Assembly: GCF_003672135.1 (NCBI RefSeq)
Contig: NC_039518.1
Span: 6,760,136 to 6,824,135 of the forward strand
Direction of reading: 5' to 3'
DNA length: 64,000 nt
DNA from: Ooceraea biroi
Lineage: Eukaryota > Arthropoda > Insecta > Hymenoptera > Formicidae
In this document: positions 1-11,146 of the stretch, in pieces
Layout: every line of letters begins with the position of its first letter
How positions within the stretch are numbered: position 1 is the first letter of the stretch
The notes under the pieces: model-generated
Told to the model about the DNA's origin: nothing
The model's database searches: none
The model's input: the letters and a program-made list of their open reading frames with translations, nothing else
Made by a program: the position numbers and the translations under genes

Positions 1-2487
1 CACTAAGATGCCTCCAGGACGACCTCTACAGGCGATATATTCAAATCAAAAAATAATTTTTTTTATCTTTAAACATGTATTAATAAATGCATCAAAGTTT
101 TATAATGATCCGCTGTATAGTAAATTCGTCAAATTATACCTTATTTTCAAGGTTCTAAAGCAGGCTCCCCCCTTAACGCTGCGCTGCGAACGGCGAATTT
201 AATGATGATACTCGTAATGCGCGCGAAGAAAAAAGTTGAAAAGTGCCAGAATGGTGGAGCTTAGAACACAAAAGTACGATTTTTAGGCAAAGTTGTTGAA
301 CTTTTTCATGCAAAAGTAATTGTTTAACTGAATGTTTTTATGAATATTAAAGGTTCATCGACGATGGGAATTCATAAATAACGAGAAAATATTTCAATTT
401 TTCAGTTTGGATGAAATTTGGAGGCGGGAGAATGCTCACCAATTTACAATGCCGGCTGCACTAAGATGCCTCCAGGACGACCTCTACAGGCGATATATTC
501 AAATCGAAAAATAATTTTTTTATCTTTAAACATGTATTAATAAATGCATCAAAGTTTTATAATGATCCGCTGTATAGTAAATTCGTAAAATTATACCTTA
601 TTTTCAAGGTTCTAAAGCAGGCTCCCCCCTTAACGCTGCGCTGCGAACGGCGAATTTAATGATGATACTCGTAATGCGCGCGAAGAAAAAAGTTGAAAAG
701 TGCCAGAATGGTGGAGCTTAGAACACAAAAGTACGATTTTTAGGCAAAGTTGTTGAACTTTTTCATGCAAAAGTAATTGTTTAACTTAATGTTTTTTTGA
801 ATATTAAAGATTCATCGACGATGGGAATTCATAAATAACGAGAAAATATTTCAATTTTTCAGTTTGGATGAAATTTGGAGGCGGGAGAATGCTCACGAAT
901 TTACAATGCCGGCTGCACTAAGATGCCTCCAGGACGACCTCTACAGGCGATATATTCAAATCAAAAAATAATTTTTTTATCTTTAAACATGTATTAATAA
1001 ATGCATCAAAGTTTTATAATGATCCGCTGTATAGTAAATTCGTAAAATTATACCTTATTTTCAAGGTTCTGAAGCAGGCTCTCCCCTTAACGCTGCGCTG
1101 CGAACGGCGAATGTAATGATGATACTCGTAATGCACGCGAAGAAAAAAGTTGAAAAGTGCCAAAATGGTGGAGCTTAGAACACAAAAGTACGATTTTTAG
1201 ACAAAGTTGTTGAACTTTTTCATGCAAAAGTAATTGTTTAACTTAATGTTGTTTTGAATATTAAAGATTCATCGACGATGGGAATTCATAAATAACGAGA
1301 AAATATTTCATTTTTCAGTTTGGATGAAATTTGGAGGCGGGAGAATGCTCACCAACTTACAATGCGGCTGCACTAAGATGCCTCCAGGACGACCTCTACA
1401 GGCGATATATTCAAATCGAAAAATAATTTTTTTATCTTTAAACATGTACTAATAAATGCATCAAAGTTTTATAATGATCCGCTGTATAGTTTCTCCAAAA
1501 CAATTCGTAAAACTTTACCTTATTTTCAAGGTTCTGAAGCAGGCTCCCCCCTTAACGCTGTGCTGCGAACGGCGAATGTAATGATGATACTCGTAATGCA
1601 CGCGAAGAAAAAAGTTGAAAAGTGCCAAAATGGTGGAGCTTAGAACACAAAAGTAGGATTTTTAGGCAAAGTTTTTGAACTTTTTCATGCAAAAGTAATT
1701 GTTTAACTTAATGTTTTTTTGAATATTAAAGATTCATCGACGATGGGAATTCATAAATAACGAGAAAATATTTCAATTTTTCAGTTTGGATGAAATTTGG
1801 AGGCAGGAGAATGCTCACCAATTTACAATGCCGGCTGCACTAAGATGCCTCCAGGACGACCTCTACAGGCGATATATTCAAATCAAAAAATAATTTTTTT
1901 TATCTTTAAACATGTACTGATAAATGCATCAGTTTTATAATGATCCGCTGTATAGTTTCTCCAAAACAAGTCGTAAAATTATACCTTATTTTCAAGGTTC
2001 TGAAGCAGGCTCTCCCCTTAACGCTGCGCTGCGAACGGCGAATGTAATGATGATACTCGTAATGCACGCGAAGAAAAAAGTTGAAAAGTGCCAAAATGGT
2101 GGAGCTTAGAACACAAAAGTACGATTTTTAGGCAAAGGTTTTGAACTTTTTCATGCAAAAATAATTGTTTAACTTAATGTTTTTATGAATATTAAAGGTT
2201 CATCGACGATGGGAGTTCATAAATAACGAGAAAATATTTCAATTTTTCAGTTTGGATGAAATTTGGAGGCGGGAGAATGCTCACCAAGTTACAGTGCCGG
2301 CTGCACTAAGATGCCTCCAGGACGACCTCTACAGGCGATATATTCAAATCGAAAAATAATTTTTTTATCTTTAAACATGTACTAATAAATGCATCAAAGT
2401 TTTATAATGATCCGCTGTATAGTTTCTCCAAAACAATTCGTAAAATTATACCTTATTTTCAACGTTCTAAAGCAGGCTCCCCCTTAA
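1..2487. repeat. Tandem satellite, about 460-bp unit, 5.4 copies
   Basis: Head-to-tail repeat with units starting near 1, 459, 916, 1371, 1838 and 2304, giving periods of 458, 457, 455, 467 and 466 bp. Each unit begins CACTAAGATGCCTCCAGGAC and ends near GGAGAATGCTCACC. Two subtypes are visible: the first three units read TATAGTAAATTCGT where the last three carry TTTCTCCAAAACA, about 10 bp longer. The last unit stops inside the motif AAGCAGGCTCCCCC. The array probably continues left of the window, because base 1 is already at a unit start. No open frame is conserved between units, so short open frames inside it are taken as chance. Confidence 0.95.
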
Positions 2488-2489
2488 TT

Positions 2490-2633
2490 GGACCGCCGCC
2501 GCTCGACGTACTACGAGACTTCCTGAACAAGGAGTTGGATGAGGACTCGCGCATGGACAGGACCGTTCATCGTCCGGCCATCGCTGAACGCGATCGTGTT
2601 CCTCCCTCCGCGCGAGGTTCGGGACGAAATTGA
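2490..2633 (+). CDS. Possible 3'-terminal exon fragment, unrecognised
   Basis: A 47-codon open frame starts within a few bases of the satellite edge and ends at TGA 2631-2633. Its translation contains DVLRDFLNKELDEDSRMDRT, an acidic and basic mix that looks protein-like rather than random. I recognise no family. There is no ATG at its start, so it would need an upstream exon; any acceptor would lie in the satellite's last partial unit (an AG occurs in AAAGCAG). It could equally be a chance frame in GC-rich DNA. Confidence 0.2.
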   Translation, partial: GPPPLDVLRDFLNKELDEDSRMDRTVHRPAIAERDRVPPSARGSGRN

Positions 2634-4759
2634 AGAAGCCGCGTGCTACGAGTATCGGCTGCCGTGATCGGGCAATCACGGGAGAGGGTTATCCTCGAGA
2701 AGCGTCGTCTCGTAAATACCTCAAGACCAATGGAAAATCGCGAATCTGCTTTCGAGCGAGCGAGCTTGCGAGCGGAATGGGGAATGGGCATTCGTCGAAC
2801 GGCGGCGCGACTGCGACGTACGGCAGTGATTGCCGGGGAGGTGATTCTCCTGTCCCCCAACCCCTCATCCTCCCCGCGCACTGCGAGAGATGATGGTTTT
2901 CTCAATAAAAATCGTCAACCAGATCGTAGCTCACGCACCGATACCGAAGCCCTGGCACCGCTTCCACGTCGGGCCAATCAGGGGGCTCCCATCGCCTTAA
3001 TGTATTCAAATGTAAGCGGTAGCGGTGTTTATGTCTTGACATTGCAAATTGTAGCGGCTGCACCATAACTTATAGTAATTGCTGCGCGCCCGAGTAATTA
3101 TTTATACCCGTGATACGCACACGCACTCGCGGTTGGGATCCGATGTCGAGGGGCGAGAGAGGGAGGAGGGTCCCATTGTGCGCGCGTGAATATCGAGAAC
3201 GGGGGCGAAACGCGACTAACGTGAATTTAGGCGCGACGAAACGGCGACTTCGATGCCTCGCACCAGTAGAACGGCACCGTGCAAGGACCGAGGAAAAGAA
3301 GAAACTGCGATTCTTCGTGTTCTCATCGTTCTTCGTTGCACTGTGTTGTGTCGCCGGAGACACGATGATCTTCGATAGTGGTAGCATGCTCTTTGTTATA
3401 CTGCATGTCGATATATTGCTGTAGTCGATGTTACCAGCTGCAATAATGATATGCATGTATTAATATTGTGCATTACGAATATATGCGATAATATGGTGTA
3501 TTTTGCAGGTTTAATTCTGTATTTTTCATTGATTTTTATTAATCTTTCTGTACCTTTATTCATTCCCTTTTCACCCCTCCAATGAAAAGCCTTTGGTAAT
3601 GGTCGATAAGCACATTGGAAATTCTGCGATTTTATGATTCTGGCAATCGGTAGAAAATTACGTCGGATATTTTTGCAATGGGTGAGTAATATTTATAATA
3701 TTATAATTTTACATCCCTCGCGACAATCGCATCTGTGAACAGAAGGATTTAATCCCGGACATGCGTGGTGCCATCTCACCATCAATGCCCGAACTCCTGT
3801 ACAGAGTTCCAATACTAAAAAACTGGTTGTAAATAATGCTACATCACAACGCAACTACATATTTATGACTATTTAAATCAGCCAGAGATAAAACATATGT
3901 TAAACTCGCAATAATCTGTTAAATCGCTCGGACACCTCGTCAATTTTTTGCATATATCTGTTATGCATTCCGGTTGCGTAATCGATCGGATTGTTTAATA
4001 TCAGCAACGGTAGCGGAAAGAATTTCCGGAAAAGACGCGACGGTATGCATTCCCGAAAGAATAAGACTAAGAGAGTTTAACGAAGTTCACGATTTCTGTC
4101 GATAAATCAGTTTAAGCATTTAGTCGATGAGAACGCGGGTGGTTTTGCGGTGTAACAGGTGGTTGAAATTCTCATTCTCCGCAGCTTTTTGCTCCTTTAT
4201 CGGCAAAAAAGGAAAGAATAAGTTCCAGTTTATGAATCGGAGCGCGTTTAACGCTCCTTAAAAGGGTAAAGCGCCTCCGATGGCTCTCTCGGCGAGGAGA
4301 ATTTCCGTGCTTTTACGAGGTCGTGGAATATATCGGTGGAATATGTAGGAGCAGCTTTTTTTGCGAGATAGAATTGTAACACCTACGAGATTGGTTTGCG
4401 TTCCGTAAATTTATTGATTTTGCCGATGAATATACATGTAAGATCGATCCAAAAAAAGGTAACAATCACTACGTGAAATACGAACCTCCTTTGCGAGGTT
4501 TGTATCTTAACGTTATGATATTATCACAAACTCGTAATGCAATCTTCATGCATTGACGTACCACGACCATTGCTGATGACGTTGACACATTTGATACACG
4601 AATAAAATAATGCAACTAACAATATTTAGATTGACGCATCGTGAGGTAAGAGCCGCTTCAACGAGGCAACAAGTACATTTGTTAAGAATCATTGCATTTA
4701 CCGCACATTGTGTGTATGTATAACTTTGATGATGTCCTCTAGTTCCAAGTTTATCCAAA
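2634..4759. other. Unique intergenic DNA, no supported gene
   Basis: GC-rich up to about 3400, then AT-rich. Open frames of 87-141 codons on both strands near 2640-3460 overlap one another, have low-complexity Arg/Ser-rich translations and show no family motif. No repeat or RNA gene was seen. Confidence 0.5.
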
Positions 4760-4835
4760 TATTGGGTCGTCCGGAAAGTTCGTGCCGATTTTGAAGGAAA
4801 ATTCAAAGGCAACATTTTTTTATGTCGATCAATAT

Positions 4836-5869
4836 TTATTGACTTATGTGTGCACCGTTTTGTTTCACAACCTTTGTCCATCTTTCACGCAACTGGAAGA
4901 TTCCATTCTCCCAGAACTTCTTAGGTTTCTCGGCGAAAAACTCCTCAAGGTGGTTTTTTATGTCGATCAAAGAGTTGAAGTTCTTGCCGCTAAGAGAATT
5001 TTGCAAAGACCTAAATAAGTGAAAGTCTGAAGGTGCAATGTCTGGTGAATACGGTGGGTGAGGTGGCACATCCCAGCCAAACTCTAACAATTTTTGTCGG
5101 GTAGTCAAAGAAACATGAGGTCTGGTATTGTCCTGATGGAACACGACGCCCTTCCTATCAGCTAATTCTGGACGTTTTTCCTGAATCGCTGTCTTTAATT
5201 CGTCCAGTTGCGAGCAGTACTTATCTGCATTTATTGTTTGGTTGTGTGGTAGGAGCTCATAATATAGGATTCCTTTCCAATCCCACCAGACACAGAGCAT
5301 GACTTTTTTTGGATGAAGGCCAGCTTTCGGAGTGGTTAATGCTGGTTCATTTCGCTTACCCCAGGATCTTTTTCGTTCTACATTGTTGTAAATGATCCAT
5401 TTTTCGTCACCCGTCACTAATTGCTTCAAAAATGGTACGTTTTCGTTGCACTTGTACAGCGAGTCGCAGATGGAAATGCGATCCATTAAATTTTTTCGGC
5501 CAAATTATGCGGAACCCATACATCATAGCGACTTACGTAACCAAGCTTCACTACATGATCGTGGACAGTGGTTTTCGATATTTTCAGTATCTCTGCTAAT
5601 TCACGTGTCGTGTAGCGCGGGTTATTCTCGATCAGTGTCTTGATTTGGTCATCATCAGTAGTAGAGGGTCTGCCCGAGCGTTCTTAGTCTTTAAGGTTAA
5701 AATCACCAGCTCTAACCTTAGCGAACCACTTACGTACGGTTCTTTCAGCTAAAGCGCCTTCTCCGTAAACAGAACATATCGAATTTGTTGCTTGTGAGGC
5801 ATTTTTGCCTTTCCGGTAATAGAAAAGCATCAAGTGTCTAAAATGTTCTTTGTTTTCTTCCATCTTCAA
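4836..5869 (-). pseudogene. Mariner A transposase, truncated copy, broken
   Basis: The reading frame begins MKMEENKEHFRHLMLFYYRK and ends KQNGAHISQ. Mariner landmarks are the linker WVPHN, the first catalytic Asp in TGDEKWI, the second in FHQDNTRPH and the third in IAPSDFHLF. Two lesions are visible: a TAA directly after FNLKD, before the ERSGRP linker, and a one-base loss in an A-run just before MDRIS. The 5' inverted repeat is missing from this copy, so it cannot move alone. Both lesions recur in the neighbouring copy, so they predate the duplication. Confidence 0.92.
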
Positions 5870-6029
5870 AAGAGTACAAAACTGACACGAATCAATTTAT
5901 CTGAAACAACTTTTTTCCTAAAGATGCGTTGAAATGTCACCTTTAAGCATATGTATTGGGTCGTCCGGAAAGTTCGTGCCGATTTTGAAGGAAAATTCAA
6001 AGGCAACATTTTTTTATGTCGATAAATAT

Positions 6030-7063
6030 TTATTGACTTATGTGTGCACCGTTTTGTTTCACAACCTTTGTCCATCTTTCACGCAACTGGAAGATTCCAT
6101 TCTCCCAGAACTTCTTAGGTTTCTCGGCGAAAAACTCCTCAAGGTGGTTTTTTATGTCGATCAAAGAGTTGAAGTTCTTGCCGCTAAGAGAATTTTGCAA
6201 AGACCTAAATAAGTGAAAGTCTGAGGGTGCAATGTCTAGTGAATACGGTGGGTGAGGTGGCACATCCCAGCCAAACTCTAACAATTTTTGTCGGGTAGTC
6301 AAAGAAACATGAGGTCTGGTATTGTCCTGATGGAACACGACGCCCTTCCTATCAGCTAATTCTGGACGTTTTTCCTGAATCGCTGTCTTTAATTCGTCCA
6401 GTTGCGAGCAGTACTTATCTGCATTTATTGTTTGGTTGTGTGGTAGGAGCTCATAATATAGGATTCCTTTCCAATCCCACCAGACACAGAGCATGACTTT
6501 TTTTGGATGAAGGCCAGCTTTCGGAGTGGTTAATGCTGGTTCATTTCGCTTACCCCAGGATCTTTTTCGTTCTACATTGTTGTAAATGATCCATTTTTCG
6601 TCACCCGTCACTAATTGCTTCAAAAATGGTACGTTTTCGTTGCACTTGTACAGCGAGTCGCAGATGGAAATGCGATCCATTAAATTTTTTCGGCCAAATT
6701 ATGCGGAACCCATACATCATAGCGACTTACGTAACCAAGCTTCACTACATGATCGTGGACAGTGGTTTTCGATATTTTCAGTATCTCTGCTAATTCACGT
6801 GTCGTGTAGCGCGGGTTATTCTCGATCAGTGTCTTGATTTGGTCATCATCAGTAGTAGAGGGTCTGCCCGAGCGTTCTTAGTCTTTAAGGTTAAAATCAC
6901 CAGCTCTAACCTTAGCGAACCACTTACGTACGGTTCTTTCAGCTAAAGCGCCTTCTCCGTAAACAGAACATATCGAATTTGTTGCTTGTGAGGCATTTTT
7001 GCCTTTCCGGTAATAGAAAAGCATCAAGTGTCTAAAATGTTCTTTGTTTTCTTCCATCTTCAA
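6030..7063 (-). pseudogene. Mariner A transposase, full-length copy, broken
   Basis: Same gene as at 4836-5869, with the same TAA after FNLKD and the same one-base loss before MDRIS. It differs by a Pro-to-Leu change in the YSPD motif before the third catalytic Asp, and a few silent bases. Because this copy has both ends, it could be moved by a transposase supplied elsewhere. Confidence 0.92.
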
Positions 7064-7243
7064 AAGAGTACAAAACTGACACGAATCAATTTATCTGAAA
7101 CAACTTTTTTCCTAAAGATGCGTTGAAATGTCACCTTTAAGCATATGTATATAAATCGTATGTTTTCAATAACATTGATATATTCAGACATGTTCCAACG
7201 CCATCTATTAAAAATCGGCACGAACTTTCCGGATGACCCAATA

Positions 7244-7897
7244 CATAGCAGTGAACGTGCTAACCAACGATACTGACTATCGTAGACCGTCGAAAAGTTT
7301 TCATTTCGGTTACGAGGTACTAATGACACAATTATAATTTAAGATCTTCTAACTGCAACTAATTAATTAAAGATAGAAATATTTACAGATTCACATATAC
7401 TTTACATACATATATCATTCGTACATTATATATAGCTATTTACATATCACACGTTATATACTTGACAAAATCATTAACTTATTTACAGCTAATTAGTTTT
7501 TGAGTGAAACATGGCGAGGATATAAAAATCTAGATCAAAAAGGGTCTAAATGCATTAACATCACTTACAATTAACATGCACTAACAATCTCGCTGCGATA
7601 ATTAAAATTAAATATTTCATCATTTGGCACGCAAAACCATATTGTTTTGCTATTCTCTTCTGATCCTGAAATTATCCCGTAAGTATTTCTTAAAACCTAT
7701 TAAAGCTTATATATGTGTATACCTATTATGTGTTAAAAATACCTAACAATGAATACATAATATTTATCACACAAAACAATTGTACAAGTCATTAATTGCG
7801 ATAGACAGAAAACTATATACAATGACGCAACTTCATGGCACGCTGCTTACTCTTGGATATCGGCAAAAGTGCAAAGTCAAAATGCATCCATATTACC
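7244..7897. other. Unique AT-rich DNA, nothing recognised
   Basis: AT-rich sequence between mariner A and the foldback element. No long frame, repeat or RNA gene is visible. It lies downstream of deadpan on the minus strand and could include part of its 3' untranslated region. Confidence 0.5.
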
Positions 7898-7905
7898 GTT
7901 TCGTG

Positions 7906-8682
7906 GGTAAATATTCACTTATGGTCAGCACCCGCAAATGTCAATGACCTTGACATATGTTATAGAGGTAACCTTTCTGAGTAACAGGCAACAAGTTTTA
8001 GCCGTCGCTCACTGTTCATTAAAAAGTTATTAACAAAATAAATCTTACAAATTATACGTAATTATTGGACACCATGTACATGGCAAGGATTTTCATTAAA
8101 TTTATATTGTCAAGGACATACCCTTTGACTACAATTATTGGCGGAACACGCGGTATCGGGCATAAACTACTAATGTGTATGTAAAATAGTACATGTATGA
8201 ACAAAGGAAAATCATTTAAAGCAGTGAATCATTAATACATTTTTTTATTAAAGCAGAGAATAGTTGTAAATGGGGAACAGTCGTGTTTATCTATGACGTG
8301 GTAATCTATTCGACGTTCCAAGTTTTTATTTATCGTAGTTCAAAGATTTTCTCTAAAGGACCTTACTTAAAAACTTAGGTTAGGTTAGGTTAGGTTAGGT
8401 TAAAGCAGAGAATACTTTGTACTTATATTAAAACAAACTATTCTGCATATTAACGATTCACTGCTTTAAATGACTTTCCTTCCTTCGTTGATATACATAT
8501 TCGTCGTTTATGCTTTGAATATTCAAAATAACTACACTTTCGAAACTTCTTTTGTTAATAACTTTTTAATAAACAACGAGCGACGGCTAAAACTTGCGGA
8601 AGGTTACTTAGAATGATGACCTCTATAACATATGTCAAGGTCATTGACAGTTGCGGGTGCTGGCCATAAGTGAATATTTACC
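7906..8682. mobile_element. Foldback non-autonomous DNA transposon with 8-bp target duplication
   Basis: Long inverted repeats: the left arm from 7906 starts GGTAAATATTCACTTATGG and the right arm ends with its complement at 8682; the outer 135 bp or so pair with about ten mismatches. A second paired block (near 8198-8240 and 8445-8490, containing CATTTAAAGCAGTGAAT) extends the hairpin inward. GTTTCGTG flanks both sides (7898-7905 and 8683-8690), an 8-bp target duplication as made by hAT, P or Merlin elements. The direct repeat can be read as 13 bp (TTACCGTTTCGTG), so the exact border is slightly uncertain. No transposase frame. It starts about 70 bases after the deadpan stop and probably lies in its 3' untranslated region. 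Confidence 0.82.
8375..8402. repeat. (TTAGG)5 interstitial telomere-type repeat
   Basis: Five exact TTAGG units plus TTA in the loop region of the foldback element. TTAGG is the telomere repeat of most insects, including Hymenoptera. It is too short to be a telomere. Confidence 0.95.
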
Positions 8683-8761
8683 GTTTCGTGTACTAGAGAA
8701 TTCGTATATCATATGCCTGAAAATAATCGAGATGCAATCGATCCTTATCCGGCAACGTCGA

Positions 8762-9985
8762 TCACCAGGGTCTCCACATGTTAGAATTGAACGGTACTTC
8801 CGCCTGATTCCTTTGGAATATGTTGAAACTTAGAGCGTTTCGTAGTAGCGGGCTCATCTGTCTCGCCGCGGGATCATCGATCGAGATAGACTGCTCGTTC
8901 GCGCTCTCGAGCGCGTCGTCGTTATTCATCGAGGAAGTCGAACTAGTGGGTTCCTGGTATCTCGGTCTCTTATCCGAGATCACCAGCAGCCCGTCAACCT
9001 CACGCTTCATGGGTGAAACGATGGCCTTTGGTTGAACCGGCGACCAGGAGCGATTGGAGGTCCTGTCTGTGATGACGGACAGGGGTTGCCGCACGCTGTT
9101 CATAAATTCCTCCGTGAATTTTCTCGCGTAATTCGCAGCCTGCGACTCTTTCTTGGCTATTTGATCGGCACTGCCGATCGGTTTGGATTCCGGAAATCCT
9201 GGTGCCGGCGATTTCCGGTCGCTGCTCGAGCTGATCTGCCGCTTCTGAGTTTCCGGCGAGGAAGTCAAGCTCTTCGACGACGCGGGACTCGGTACCGGAA
9301 GGACCGGCTCGTTCAGCTTGCCCTGACTCGAATGCGGCTGATGAGGGTTGGGCGAGGACGTCGCCTGTGGATGCTCCAAATGGTGGCTCTCGTCGTCGCA
9401 GCTGGAGCTGGAGCCCGCCGGGCTGCACGGGCTGTTGCGCGACTTGTGAACAGCGGTGAACGCTGAGGACTGACCGATTCTCGTGGATGATTCCGTGCCG
9501 GGCGGGAAGAAGGAGAAATTCGTAGGGATGCCGGCGGATTGCGGCACCAGGAGCGCCAGCTCGCCCGTTGGCAGCCGACTGGGAATTAAGTGGACCCCGT
9601 TCGGTATTTGTATCCTTGCGCTACCATTGTTGTTCTCATCCCCATTCTGCAAATCGCTCTGGAAGCCGACCTTTACCTCCGGATACAGCCGTTCCGGCAT
9701 GTAGGGCACGTAATAGCTGCAGAACGGCGCCATTTGCTGGAGATGACTCACGCATTTGTTCAGATGCGATACCAATCGTTGCTTGACGGCGGGATCGACG
9801 TTCTCGAGGCTATTGACGAATCGCGATACTTCGGTAGCACATTCGGAAAATCCGGAACGGAATTTCGTCAACACCCCCGGATCGCCGGCGATGGCGACGT
9901 TGAGTTGCTGCTGCTGCATCGTTTGTATCCGCTTCACCGTCATCTCGAGAATATCGGCTTTCTCCAACTTGGAGTGTCTAGTCGG
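8762..9985 (-). CDS. dpn: Deadpan-type HES transcriptional repressor, last coding exon
   Basis: Partial gene: 407 codons from splice acceptor to TGA. The exon opens with helix 2 of the bHLH domain (PTRHSKLEKADILEMTVK), directly after an acceptor ending TGTTACAG, in phase 0, which is where HES genes have an intron. The Orange domain follows at about residues 36-80 (LTKFRSGFSECATEVSRF). A block LIPSRLPTGELALLVP near residue 135 matches Deadpan rather than Hairy or E(spl). Then comes a long Ser/Pro-rich region, and the protein ends in WRPW, the Groucho-binding tetrapeptide. Known role of the family: DNA-binding repressor that keeps neural stem cells self-renewing and acts in segmentation and sex determination in flies. 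The exons for the N terminus, basic region and helix 1 were not found in the window. A deadpan paralogue is possible. Confidence 0.9.
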   Translation of the reverse strand, partial: PTRHSKLEKADILEMTVKRIQTMQQQQLNVAIAGDPGVLTKFRSGFSECATEVSRFVNSLENVDPAVKQRLVSHLNKCVSHLQQMAPFCSYYVPYMPERLYPEVKVGFQSDLQNGDENNNGSARIQIPNGVHLIPSRLPTGELALLVPQSAGIPTNFSFFPPGTESSTRIGQSSAFTAVHKSRNSPCSPAGSSSSCDDESHHLEHPQATSSPNPHQPHSSQGKLNEPVLPVPSPASSKSLTSSPETQKRQISSSSDRKSPAPGFPESKPIGSADQIAKKESQAANYARKFTEEFMNSVRQPLSVITDRTSNRSWSPVQPKAIVSPMKREVDGLLVISDKRPRYQEPTSSTSSMNNDDALESANEQSISIDDPAARQMSPLLRNALSFNIFQRNQAEVPFNSNMWRPW

Positions 9986-10973
9986 CTGTAACAGATCAAA
10001 ACGCAATCAGAACAATAAATAATTTATTAATCGATACGATTATTCGATACGAGGGAGAATCACGTTATTGGTTTATCAGCCGAGGCTAGCTAAAACGATC
10101 TTGAAGTGACCCATCGCCCGAGAAGTCAGGAAGCGGAGGGTACGTCGGTATCGGAGGAACCCTACATTATCCACGACAGTTAGCCGGAAGTGTGGCGAAG
10201 AACGGACGAATACGGTAAAGAATCTCGGGCAGCGGTATTCCTGCTTATTCGAAGCACAGTAAATACGATCGCCCATGTGAGGTGTTTGAAGCGGTGGAGG
10301 ACTATCGATCCCTTATCGAAGAGATCCACGATGGCACGCGACACGCCCAAGTAATCGACTTGATACGCACTGCTACTGTAATAGCAGACTGGCAATTACC
10401 AGTGGCTAATGCGGCCCATTTCGCAGTCAGCCTAAGGGCGAGTAGCTCGCATTCTCGCATCGATTTTTCGTAGAGCCGCACACAGCAGATCGTTAACTCG
10501 TTCCATCCGAGTCCCGCGTGAGCTGCTCGAGGATGTTTATCTCCCGCAAGCGTGCCATTACGGAACGTGATCTATCAGCGATCCGCCGGTGAAGGAAACT
10601 CGTGTGAAGTAATTCGATGTTCTTTCATGATCGTAGCCGGATAACTCGCTCCTCGCGAGTGACTAAATTCGATCGTGGGAATCAAGCCGATTCACGAAAA
10701 ACATCACGAACGGTCTCTCGGGTATCCTGATGGACGTGACCTTTTCCGAATCGAACCTGCCACGGTGGTGGATTCCCACAGCCCTTTAGCCACCAATAAC
10801 TCAATGGCAATACGGTTCTCCTTTTTTCGAGGGCCCATTGTATCTTCTCTATTCTTGGGACCTCATCCTACCGGATCATCTCGATATTCGCATCTTTACG
10901 GTGAATCTGCGATCTTCTCAGGAACGAGCGTGGGAGTCAGCGCGGCAGGGATCATAACTGGCAATCGTAAAAA
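9986..10973. other. Probable deadpan intron, no exon seen
   Basis: Directly upstream of the deadpan acceptor on the minus strand. I searched the minus strand for the HES basic region and helix 1 (KPIMEKRRRARIN-type, LNELK, KKD followed by a donor) and found none. Short open frames here have no family signature. Confidence 0.5.
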
Positions 10974-11146
10974 TACTAGGAGTGTGATTTAGTTTTGAGG
11001 GTGTTGCAACAGATGGCTGTAGTGTCAGTTTGTTCCAATAGCTGTTTCCGATAACTGTTCTTTCTTACAGTGTTGACATTATCCATGACATTTAGTAGCA
11101 TTATAGCAATAGATGCAATAACAGTCGTGTTTATATCATCGTAAAA

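Larger units (their letters stand above)
4762..7241 (-). mobile_element. Mariner family A, head-to-tail dimer
   Basis: Two copies on the minus strand. The 5' copy (5956-7241, 1286 bp) is complete, with end motif TTGGGTCRTCCGGAAAGTTC at both termini. The second (4762-5953, 1192 bp) keeps its 3' end but lacks the first 92 or so bases. The junction is 3' end, TA (5954-5955), then internal sequence; that TA corresponds to 7148-7149 in the complete copy. TA lies on both outer edges (4760-4761 and 7242-7243), as expected for the mariner TA target duplication. The copies are nearly identical, so the duplication is recent. The transposase resembles mariners of the mellifera-like groups; the exact subfamily is uncertain. 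Confidence 0.93.

Noticed and set aside
8370..8405. True telomere end
   Set aside because: Only five TTAGG units, inside a foldback element with unique DNA on both sides.
10022..10480. Possible deadpan exon upstream of the acceptor at 9985
   Set aside because: No basic region, helix 1 or phase 0 donor is readable on the minus strand.
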